Assembly: GCA_004794785.1 (NCBI GenBank)
Contig: SJOL01005854.1
Location: 219,169 to 283,168 of the forward strand
DNA: 64,000 nt
From: Opisthorchis felineus
Taxonomy: Eukaryota > Platyhelminthes > Trematoda > Opisthorchiida > Opisthorchiidae
Direction of reading: 5' to 3'
A program made the translations under genes and the position numbers. The first letter of the stretch is position 1. Every line of letters begins with the position of its first letter. The notes beneath the pieces are model-generated. The model was given only the letters and a program-made list of their open reading frames with translations. It was not told where the DNA came from and did not search any database. This document shows, piece by piece, positions 40,701 to 52,700 of this stretch.

Positions 40701-43700
40701 ATCCCCAAAGAGCTGATTTTGTAGTATTTCCTTCCACCTTTTCAGTAGATTTACTACCTTCATACCAGTGTTGATTCTAATAAAGCGCGTGATCTGTATG
40801 ACGCTGGGCGATTGTTCTTCGACTGGCATTTTGAATGTGCTGTAAACTGATGCTTTGGATTACTCTGCGGAGCATTTTAAATTGATCTCACAGGTAAACT
40901 CCAAGAGTTGGACTTACTGACACCAGACATTTATCAAGTGCCAAAGTTTGTTAGCTCCTCTTCAGTTCTCGTGAAGTTGTGTTTTCATCTGTTTCACTTA
41001 TACTCCGTGAAGTAACGTTCATAGATTGCTCGGCAGTTTGAAGTAGGGAATCGCTGAGGACGTAATCAAGAAACTGACTCCGTAAAGCAGTGATTACCAG
41101 CAATAGCCAACTTCTCTCGCTTAGCCTGTAGGTAAACATTCAAAAGTCAAGCCAGTCTCTGTCTCATTTCCTGCAAATTTGTTTGTGAAAACGTTCTCCT
41201 GAGATTCAGAGCAACACTTTAGTGGCTCAGATATTCTATAAATAAACTGTCAGCGGATTCTGAATAAGTCGCATGATGTCCAGTTTCACAATGCTGGTGT
41301 AGGTTTCATCATCTTTTGGAACAGACATTAGGTGAGTTCAGTGTTATTCTGGTTCGGCGTTTTAAATGAATCCAGTTTTGCGGAAAAAGGCAGGAACGTA
41401 TTTCAGTTTTTATTGAGCGTTTGGTCCGATGAAGCGAACTCCGGTGCCCCATCCTGCTCACAGACCGTACTTTGCAGCTGCCCTGAGTTGACCTATTCTT
41501 AGCTCCCTAAAACGATTTCTTTTGTAGTCTATATTGCTACTAGCACGACTAGCATGTACATTCATTACAAACTGAGTTATAACGAATTTGTACTCTTGTT
41601 ACAATAGTGAACCAAAATGGTGTACTTGTGGGCTATCGAAAAACCATTTTTTGCATCCAGATTCACGAATGGTCCAAAATTCGAAACCATTGGTATACCC
41701 GAAAGTCTGATCAGTAGAGAACTCTCAGTTTTGGCATTGAACTTTTTAGGGAAAAATAGATTGAATCTGATGCTACCGAAGTGGTTATATTAGTATGCTA
41801 GAATGCTTGCAGTTTTCAGCTGAAAATTCTGGCCTGTCTTATCAGATGTGGTGACCCTAGAAGCACAGCAATCCGTCTTATTTAAATAGTAGCTCGAATT
41901 TAGAACTACTTTCTCCGAGTAGTTAATTTTCTCTGAACTTCCTTTGACTTATCGAGGTGGTTTTTGTTGCGATCTGGAACAATTAAGGACGCTTGTGGAC
42001 GTTTGAATATGATAATCGCCGTATTTATTGCTAAGTATATTGTATTGCGGTGTATTTACGCCAGCGAGGTTGACGATGAAATTGTAAACACTGGACAATT
42101 AAAGCCGATTCACGTCGAAAATGTGGTTGTCTTACAGTGAAGTTCAAATGAATTGCCATACTGCGTGTCAACGGCATTTTGACATTTTCAGATGGCCTGT
42201 GTGGATGTAGCTGTCATCATCACCTGGTAAAAAACATGGACATTTCTAGGTATCCAAGCTGTTATGAATGGAGCTGAGCTCCATCATAGCCACGTAGAAG
42301 TCAGGTCCAATTTTGCTTTCAAATCCAATGGTGATGACTAGTCAGTTACCCGTGAACCTAAAGATTATTGTAGAACCTTTCTGCTGGCATGGTGTTGACA
42401 ACTCAGTTGTACAGAAAAATAGCGAGAAATAAGTGACGAGAAAATAGTAAATACTTTGTGCTGTCGAACACAAATAGCATGTCTAAGAAGTTGGGATTGC
42501 CACAAGTGACCAGGGGGGATCACTGGATATTCCCAAAGTTCAGTCTATCTGAGGTAAGGTGACCAAAATATTTGTAAACCTGACTGAAAACATCGGAGTT
42601 GTGGGGCCAGTACGCAGGCAAAACAAGGATCTTATTGTGAAAATTTGTTAGGTGCACTGAGAACAATTCCGCTGAATGACTCTTGCTAAACCCAATATGA
42701 TCTGTCATAGGGCTAGTAAACGTTAGTGGAACTTAAGCACCATGTTAATGTGTTCCAACTACAGAGCATCCTTATTTGAATAAAGACACTCTGTGTTTCA
42801 CATGTTATCCACCTTTTAGTAGGTAATTTCCTCGTTCATTTTCTACTGGTGTATGAGATGGCATATGGAATTAAGCTATGACTGGTTATGGAGCACCTTG
42901 ATTTACGGCTATGTAGTTAAAAAACTATTAGCAAAGTTGTATTTATGAGTATGTTACGACACTAAATGGGACCACGGAAACCTGTTCATGCTTTGGCAGG
43001 AAAGAATTTCTTCAATGTATGGTAACTAGGGGGATTTGAATACAGTATATAGTAACACACCGGATATTATATCTTACTAAAATCGGTATCATTAAAGTAG
43101 TCTTGCTGTAACCCTCGATTGCACATGAACTCGTGGAATAAATTTATTTTGTAATCCTATTCAAGTCCGATTGGCGTTGATAGGAGATATTTGCGATCTG
43201 ACGATTCTACGGTTTCATCCGGTCGGTGAACTAAAATAACTCTCAGTCACCCATACATACATTGGCTTTTCACATTTTAACAGACGAAGACAAGCGAATC
43301 TTTGCAGACACCGCTAGAATAGTCTCCTATTGTCAGTTTACCCAATCCACGTCAATGAGGCAATTTGGAGGTTTCACGGTCGATTTACTCGTGATTAAGG
43401 GTTATTCTTTATGCACACTAGGCTACAACTTTGGAGTTGTCACCGTTGATTCTTAACCCAATATTATAATCATAATATTATACACGTTGTATATATTACA
43501 TATATATATATATATATATATATACATCACATGCGCACTAATTACATAATAAACAACTCCGCGGCGAATGGCTTTCCTCCCTACATTCCTCTTTTGCCAC
43601 GGAGTTGTTTACTAGGAAACACCACCTAAACGGTTACAAACTATTGGAGAGAAAACTAACCATCTCAAATGCACCTTATTTTTAAAAACTGAACATCCTC

Positions 43701-46700
43701 ACACGTCTTCTTCAACCTTCGTGGATATTTATTGACCATCACGCAATTGTAAACGAACGCTGCAGAGCATTTTCGAGGTTCCGTAGTAAACCCCACGGGG
43801 TTGCACCTTCCATTAGACGTGAGGCGGAGTTACGAGAAAACCACATACTACTCGCGTGTCTCATCAGTAGTATCCGCCGTTGCACCTTCATCCTAATCGA
43901 AATTACTTCCTTTTTTATTGAATAGTTCCTACTAAAAACCTTAGTTTTTTTGACGCTTGGATACATCACTCATCAGTACTTCAGTAAAGGTTGCCATGCT
44001 TGTACAACATGTTGCCTGTAGTGATGGAGCTAACACCTTGAGAAGCCATGTCGGAGTACACCTGCATTTTCAGGATGTCCTTGTTACTACAATATTGTCC
44101 TCAGTACCCTAATAATCGCCAAAAGTTTAAACTAATTGTTAGCCGAGCGCCAGGTCAGTCAAACTCCACAGGTACCTTGTATCCACCAGTCAACAATAGC
44201 TAGGACCAGCCCAAGAAATACGTGCCCCCTATGGTGAGAAGTGACAGATTAACACCAGGCTTTATTCAACGAAACTTGAGGGTAAACTTTCTTACCCTGA
44301 GAAATAACAGGTGCTCATCTGTCTACAAGATGTCAAACGAACATAGCGTACCAAATTTCTGTATAGTTTGTGCAAAAAGAAGGTTGAATATGTCAAAGCA
44401 TGAGCAGCCGTCAAGCCTGAAGTGGGAATCTAGTGAATCATTAATAGAGCCAGACGTTTCTGTCTGTTTTCTGTGCCATGCTTCTGTGATCTCAACACCA
44501 GATGCCCGGCAGGATTTGCTTATCAGTATTCGTAATTGTTAAACTGCGCAGGTGATTTAATTCATATTTCGTCACTGCAGATTCTAGGCACCAGAACATA
44601 CTTGTCGTTCAGGCCACTCGAGGTTGACGCCCTAAAGGGAACCACCGTTTTCGGTTGAATGAATCAACTGATAAATTTCTCGCTGTTAACTGGTTAGAGA
44701 TAGCATTGTAAAAAAGAACTATGGCACCAGCCTTGCTTTAGCCTCCCTGAGCCCCACAATGTACTGGTGCCCTTCCTCTATTGGGCGATACGTTTTCTTT
44801 CTTAGTAGCCTTTTCCAGTCTCTTTCGGTGATATCGTGCACCTCTTTTGATAACCTGAAAAAACTGCCAAAGTTGGCGTTGGTGTTTGATTTGATAGTAC
44901 CACTTCCCGTTTATCTCATTTCATTGCTCATAATGTCTTTATATGATGCGATTCCAACGCTTCTAACGTGGAAATTCCCTAAAAGCGATCTGCCTGTAAG
45001 TTTTAGGCGCTCAAATAAGCAGTATTTATAACTGCCCTGTCATTGTTCTTGGAGCAATTAGGTATTCTGACCAACCCGTCCAAGCCACTACCGCCTAGTG
45101 CTTAATTTTTTCATCCTACTTATCCATCTTATTGCCAAAATTGTTGGCAACAAGATTCCTCTGGTGACTCACTTTCGATGAATCAGTTTACTCATTTAGG
45201 CCTAAACATTCACAAAGAAGAGGGCTCACCTCGCCTTATTGCTTACTATAAATCATCGCACCTTGTGGATTGTTTTGTTTAGACTAACTGAGGCCTTTTA
45301 TTCATTGCAATGTTGTAAACCGTGTGCTGTTAATTTGTACCAGTTGTTCCTTTCGGTTTGAAACCATAAAACCCGGGCACTGCGGTCTTCTAGGTATAGT
45401 ACTTGTTGAGATCATTCAATGTGGCAGATACCATTTCCCCCTAAGAATCTATGGATTTATAAATTAAGGCTTTTCAAACAGGAGAGGAATAATATTTCTA
45501 GTTAGCCTTATACGGACTGTATCTCACTATGAGCTTTTGTGTCGCTTGAACTCATGGTACGTGGGATGACTTGTAGAAACTCTATTACATGCGTGAGTTC
45601 CTTGGGCCGGCTCCGATCACTCTAGATACGAAGAGTTTGCAGGAGAGTACCGACCACCCAATGTATTCCGTGCTGATGAGCGGTTATCCCTGTTTAGTGT
45701 GACTGCCTATTAAAAGCTAATTTCTTCTAGAATAGGTTAGTGTTCGTCAACTCCGTCGGTTGTCTCCTGTACTGGAGACCAAGTGGTATGCTTCCGTGCC
45801 TCAGAATGAGACGTTCAAAGTTTTCCAACTCAATGTTCGCCCCCCCAAAGAAGATTTAGTATGGCTTCGAAAGCCTAAATTGAATGTGCAGAAGATGAAC
45901 AGGCATGCCGAGTGACAATCGAACTGACAACTACTGCCCATCGCATTGGTGCAGAAATCAGGTGAAAATAGCGGGACTTTATAAACCGACACTTTGCCCG
46001 AAGAAAGAGAGTAATCTCATTTCGCCCAGTCACTATTCAGTAATTGTACACCACTCACTAAACACTTTTTTATTTTCCCTTCTGCAATTATAACAACTTG
46101 GCCGCCTGGCTTTTGGGATATGCAGTTTTGATCAAGTCCGCTTCCTCACAGAAGCCCGAATCCGCGCCCTGAGTCAAACGCTGGTTTCCATTCAAGCATT
46201 AGATCAGCGCACACAACCGCAACTTACCCGATCGCCGTCACATCGCACTCCGATCGAAGGTGGGCAGTACACTGGAATGGATCCCACAGAAAACTTTGTG
46301 AACGGAAAGATGGAATCTCCTGTACCTGTGCAAGCAGAGGTTGTACCTTTAAGTGGTAAGTTCTAATAGCTGCAACCACTTTCATTATCAATGTCCAAAA
46401 ATAAAATTGGGCTAGCTTTTCCACATTGTCTTTGACATTTAGTTGAGATAAATAGTTGGATGAGCGAGCAAGACCAGCAAGCTAACTTTAATAACGATCC
46501 AGCCATAATCGTTTTCCAGAACAGGACTTCAATCAACACTCATGGATTGGATCCTACTTGGGTGTAGAACAGTGAATTAACGAACCTGTGACACAGTATA
46601 CATCTACTTAGTTCGATGAACCACGACGGCATATGGACTGAGGTAGAACGCTTGGTACACCACCTCTCTGCACACGACATAATCCTGCCGAATCGTACAA

Positions 46701-49700
46701 TATGTATGTAAGTATGTAAGTAGTTTTGAATTCAAGTGGATATGGGGTACTGTTGGAATTGGAACGCAATGGCTTCCAGATGTCCCGCCTCAGTGATCGG
46801 CGATGAACGGTGGCTAGCAGTATCAAATGGCCTCTGCAGGATTGTAGCAGGTATTCATGAACTTCATTTGGTAACAAGCTCATAAACGGCAGTTATGTTG
46901 AAGCTTCTCGTCAGTGTACACTGACACTGGCCAGGAGTTTAACGTTTTGCCTGGACCTTCAAAAGGTCTACGTCTTGTGTAAAGTTTTACAAAGCTATAT
47001 TCTGTTTTGGAATTATTCTGCAGAGTATAGGCTTTAAAGAACTCCCTCTCTACTAACAATAAATCGACTAAAAAGTATACCACCGTTTCTGGAGCATACG
47101 CTATCAGTTCATGGTGAATCCTTTGCAGGAAAGATATTTTCAAAACACATATCTCTCCGTCCAATTCAAGACTATTTGAAATGCCCCGGTCACAAAATGG
47201 TCAAATTCCGGTTGCTTTTAGTGCTTGCATAAGTTCCCAACTCATAAACAAGAACAACCCAATCAAGGATTGAAACACGCAAACGCCGCAGTGTTCCGTG
47301 TCACAAAAAAGGTTACGGTCAGTTTCCAGAAGAAGTTATATCTGTCATCAGCGTTTAGTTTCTTCTAGTCTGGCTTAAAACAGGGCTCGCCCTGTATCAG
47401 TCTTTTTTCACAGCAAGTTAGGGAAGAATGGGAAGGTTCCGATAATCCTCAATTTTGTTTGGATGTTATCTTGATTGAAATTTTCAAATCACCTCATGTT
47501 ATCAAAATACTATAAGTGAATCAGTAGGATAAGTAATTCGCTAGTTACGTGGGACTTCAATCGGAGAAGTCGTCACTCAAATACACACGACCACATGATT
47601 CGAATTGCGTGATTGCAGGATACGTGTTATTACCTCCTTTTCAGTTGCGCTTTAACCAGCACATCAAGGAAATTCTATTTTTGGAGAAAATATTGACCAC
47701 GTTTCCTCCAAACACTACCCGAACTTTGCGTCAGAAAATTGTTTGGTTTTCTGCTTAACATTTAACGTCTCTGACACAAACTACCATCACAAGTGTCCTC
47801 TGTTCTCATTTTTCAAGACTCGGTTTCTCCACCTTGGGAAAGATGTGTCCATCCTTCGGGAACTCAGGTGCCTTATTACAAAAAGTAAGTCAAACGAGCA
47901 TTCGGCAGAAATGAAGCCATGACTTATGATGATAGAACACACACGCGGCTCTCACCCAGAAAAAACGCAGCTGTATTGAGCAAAATTAGGAAATGTTTTA
48001 GTGGTTATTTTGAGTGTTCTGACAAAGAAACGCAATGCTGCGCTTGGTCAAGCCAGAAGGGACTGCTGTCGCACAGCCAGGTTGTGCTGAGATCCTCGTC
48101 AACCATATATCGCCCCGTTGCCTTAAAGAGAAGAGTAAACGGGTCCCGGCCTGTCCACAACACAAGCTCTCTGCAGTGACTTCCGCCTCAACTCATTCTT
48201 CTGCCTAAATGACAACAATTGAGTATTGGCCTTACAAATACTCCGCATAATTCACTTTAATTTCAATTAGTTAGCTCCCGTTGGACACCGTCCATGGTGG
48301 TCGAACGCTGAATAGCCCAATCCCGCACTCCATATTGTTATTCCTTCAAATTCATATACTAGATTATATCAAATGCCAAAATGATATATTTTAATTCTAT
48401 TCATAAGGAATTCGGTATTTTCACGTAAAAATATTTTATTCCTTCGCTCCAGGTTAGTGTCCGGTCAGAAACTTACAAGAATATATGTTAAGTGTTGGTC
48501 AGTTTACTATATTCTTGGTGGAGGAACGTTACCTCACTGGATTTCTGCTAGTCATTCCAAATAAAAACATTGCTTTTGAGAGGCTTTTCACAGAATCATG
48601 TTTTTCCACCTTGACAAACATTTTAGCACGTCGCCGACGGTTTTCATGGGAACATAAATGTTGTTCCACACATTGTCAAATCAGGACTTTGAAGTTCTGT
48701 TTATCTCCGAGGTTACTTCATAGCAGTCCTGATAATCTGCCATTTCACAGGACCCATTTTACAGAGAGCGTTTAAAACCTCTGTTGATTTTATCGTTGTC
48801 GTCAATTTAAGCTAATCGGGCATGTGATTCTTCTCTCTATTTTTTGGCTAATCTAAGTCATGCGAGTCAAGATACGCAGTGGGATCATCCAATCCTGTCA
48901 GAGTTGATGCAGTCCATGAAACAGATGAATGCGTTCCGATTTGCAGAGTACAGAACTGCGCTGAAACTACGCAAGCTTCAGAAAACTCTTTGCCGTAAGT
49001 TGCTACAATGATCCCTTCTACGTGAAACCTTTGTTGGCGGCTGCTCTGCAACTATTTTTAAACAGGATCAAAAACCCGACGTGGTAAAACGGATGAACAT
49101 AGTTTGATTAAGATAGTGTAGAAACCATATGTTTTCGATCATGGTTTTTTCATGCCCATTTATGCAAAAAAAGCGTAGAATCACTCTCCAACCCACTCTT
49201 CTTTGCCAAGGGCCACTTATCTCCGCGAAAAACCCCAATCTGTGATCTTCCAAATGGTATTTATATACTAGGTTTAGGTTACTCCCATCTGCTATGCAAC
49301 TCACTTAGCTTGCATTAAAAATGATGTGTGTTGATGACCAATTCCAAAAAGAGCGATAAAGGAGCAAAATATCCCTTGGCTGTACACCATCCAAAGCTGA
49401 ACTTCAGGCTGTTTTTGTTTCCCACCAATTCATGGATGACCCACAAAGCACGAATGCTAGGTATTCAGAAGGAAGATAGGGTGAGCTTTGAATTCCACAG
49501 ATGAGAGTCAGATATTGTGGCAAAGGAGTCCTGTCAAGTCTTACGATAGCAAGTAACAAGACAAGCATGAACGGTGCTTAAAGTTGCTTCGTTGACTCAT
49601 TCGCTCCTTCACTCATTTACTCATTCATTCATTTTTTCGTTCATTTATTCATTTATTTGTTCACTCATTCATTCAGTCAGTCAGTCAGTCAGGATTTTGC

Positions 49701-52700
49701 TATCCATGCTAAGGTGAAACATCATTAAAGAAAGTTATTCTTCTGTGCTCATCTAAAACTTTTAAGTCTGAGCCTAGGTACCACGTCAGGAATCCTGAAT
49801 GTTTTATAGAAAATCTAAGCTATTAAAAGGCTAGTTTTTAGTTTGATATTTTCAATTCAAGCGAGGTACCACAGCGAACATGTTTCGGCCTTAAATTGGT
49901 TCATCTTTACATACTTATCATGTAACAAAATACTTGCTGATTTGGAGTTCACGGGTGGTTCAATTACGTATGAATAGCTTGTGGGTCCTGCGAGTCATAA
50001 AAAGGATAAAAGATAACCTAAAGTGCGAGAATTTTCTGGCCCACGCTATTTTTTCAAAAACCTTTTCTTATCGCCAACACTATGTTTTGCAACACGCTAT
50101 TAATTATATCAAAAAACTTAGATACCTGTCTTCAGAAGGTTAAAGTTGATTACCCTGGGGATGTTTCACTCACCGTCAGCTGAATTTTTCGCATTTTGAA
50201 ATTTTCTTGTGACTTTTCCGATACGCACTGCTCTTGTGTCCCGAAGAGCTTGAAACTAACATACAGAACTTATCAGACTTATGATTTAGGTCAAGGTTCT
50301 TTCAAGTAGCTGGGATACTGACTCGTATTTCTAGAATTTTGAATATTAGAGCGGAACCATCATCCTTTCCTTCTCATATACGTTCCTCCGTATCTTGCTG
50401 ATTAAGTTCCACCTTAAGAAATAGCTGCCACATCGTTTTGGCAGGTACCGCTGCCTCTTCCGGTTTTTGCCTTTAGGATGCAACACGACGTCGCTCGTCA
50501 CTGTCACCGCAAGGGACTCCTGTCTTGTAGATGGCTGCCGGATTTGTTTCGTTAAGGGAATACTTGCGGGCTGCATGACTGCTTATAAAATGCCTGATGA
50601 CTTTCATTTCTGTAGCTGAATTACTTGACTGTACAGCTACACTCTATCGGAACAATGTGAAGTAACCGACGAAAAAATTAACTAACCGTCTCTTAGCCTT
50701 TTTCAAGTGTTTCTCACGAGAAGTAAACAGTGTTCTGTTCACAAACACGTTTTGTTCTTTTCGTTTAGTTGATTCACTGAGTATATCGATCCTGGCAGAG
50801 AATTTGAAACATATCGGTCATTCTCAACCAGTCGATGAACACAACCAAGATCCATTTGACCGGACGATAAATGTACCACAGATGATCGACTGTTTGTTGG
50901 ACCTGTTCAGTTGTGCAAACGGGATGTTCGGATTGAGCGATACGCAGGGAACTCCGGTCAAGCACCACACTGGTGGAGACTGGGCTGCTTCTCAACAGAA
51001 GACTGGTGCTTCGGCCAAATATTCCACCCTTCCATCCACGCGGTCCAGTGACGTAGGTTACTGGCATCTTAGATTTAACCCACGACATTCATTCTTGGTG
51101 AACGGGTATATGTGATCAGTTATGTCACATTGTATAGTGATTAGTTGTTTCAAGGTCCGTAGCTGCAGCGGAAAACAGGAAAATGCACAAAAATTTGCTT
51201 GCACAGGTTGTCAGTATTTCCATAATCTGGATTAACAGTGCAAACTTAATGCGCGCTAAAATTCAATCTGTGCCATGAGCATTTTCTGTGGTTGATTTAC
51301 CTTAGTGAAGCAAGCCCTTTTGTTTAGAAGCATCACCTCAGAAAATTTGTCAGGACGTCAGAGGATGACACTCCGACCACCAAGGGAATTCCCCCATACC
51401 TAAGCTTGGTTTATGGTAAAGAAGACTCTGCTAGTTCAACTGTGTTTTCACGAATTCAGTGCTTAGTTGATACATTTTGGCCTCAAAAATGGGCCCTAAT
51501 GGAAATGGATCGAGTGAAAATATCTTTAAACTTGGATTACGTATTTAGTTCGTCAGACAGTCTTTGGGAAAAACAAAATGCAGGACCTAAGGTTGTTACG
51601 GAAAGTTCTACATACATAACGTTCCGGTCAGTACAGAAAGCCACTTGGCCCCTAGATATCTCCAATTCTCACGGTTATCTGAATATTTTCCACAATTATT
51701 CTCGACCTACAGTCGGGTCACGAAACGACTAATTTTTTGCTCTTCCGCAGACTTCACTCCTTCAGCACAAATTCACACTAAATGACAAGAAACTGTTGTC
51801 CATCAAGTGATGTTACCACAATGGTGCTTGACAACATTTAACTAAGACAGCCAATGACATGCTCACAAAGCATTTTTGAGGAAAGGTATTTAAGTGCCTA
51901 TGCGTGAAATAATGTTGACTTATCGACTTTAAATACTATATATGAGTCTTTTCATCAGCTACACATGTTTTTAAGTAGTGACCTTCAGCGCTGCTCAATC
52001 ATTGTTCATTTTGTTCCTCCAGACCGATACACTTCATCAGAGTCGTGGGACCCCAACCAAATGTGGGAAAGGTTTTCGTCGTTATTCTTCTACTAGCAGA
52101 GATCAACAGCGTACTTCTGGAGATCCAGCGTCAACTAGGCCATTGATCTCATCACCTGTTCCTGGTAGTGTGCAGCCAACGAGTCTTCTGACACCAGGCA
52201 CTAGGTGTGCCAGCCTTCCAGAAAGCGTGACATTTACCGCTAATGCTAGCCCGATTCATCGAACAGGTTCGGATAAAACACGTCGATCCACCAGAAAAGG
52301 CAAACGACACTTTCTCGTTGGTCCTACAAGGCTTCCAGTGCACGTTTGCGTTGACCTGACGTTGAACTGGCTACTGAATGTCTATGACAGGTGAGATAAA
52401 AACTTCATGTCCGTTAGGATTCTCCTGTGGCCCCTCACTTTTGTTTGGACGCATGTGACTGTGACTCAAGTGTAACGTGTTCCGGATATTTTTGAGGCTC
52501 AGTAAATTAGGTAACGTGCCCCACTCTATAGGTACTTCACGCATGTTAGACGATCTTACCACTGCACTAAAAAGCTAGTAAATCGTATTTTCCGGCCAGT
52601 GTTCTCCATATGTTTTGAAGCTGGCCGGACATTTTGGGTTTATGTTGACCGGACAAGATACAGATAAATTAGTTGCCTGCGCAAACCTAGACCGTATCCA

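Larger units (their letters stand above)
37458..46125 (+). other. Large intron with SINE, inverted repeat and TA tract
   Basis: At 8.7 kb this is the longest intron of the gene. It contains the degenerate SINE at 39890-40105, a TA tract at 43486-43526, the inverted repeat at 43550-43611 and a fragment related to the hammerhead-like element near 45754-45783. A Met-initiated minus frame of 126 codons (40449-40829) has a good start context but no recognisable domain. Other frames are short. Confidence 0.6.

Noticed and set aside
47391..47450. Plus segment after TTTTTTCACAG reading as a possible WW-domain start
   Set aside because: It hits a stop in the phase required by the preceding exon and lacks the signature Trp/Tyr pattern; the true WW exon was found at 47818-47884.
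51406..51732. 108-codon plus frame inside the intron between the EF-region exons
   Set aside because: The flanking exons join in phase 0 without it, and no splice sites or similarity support it.
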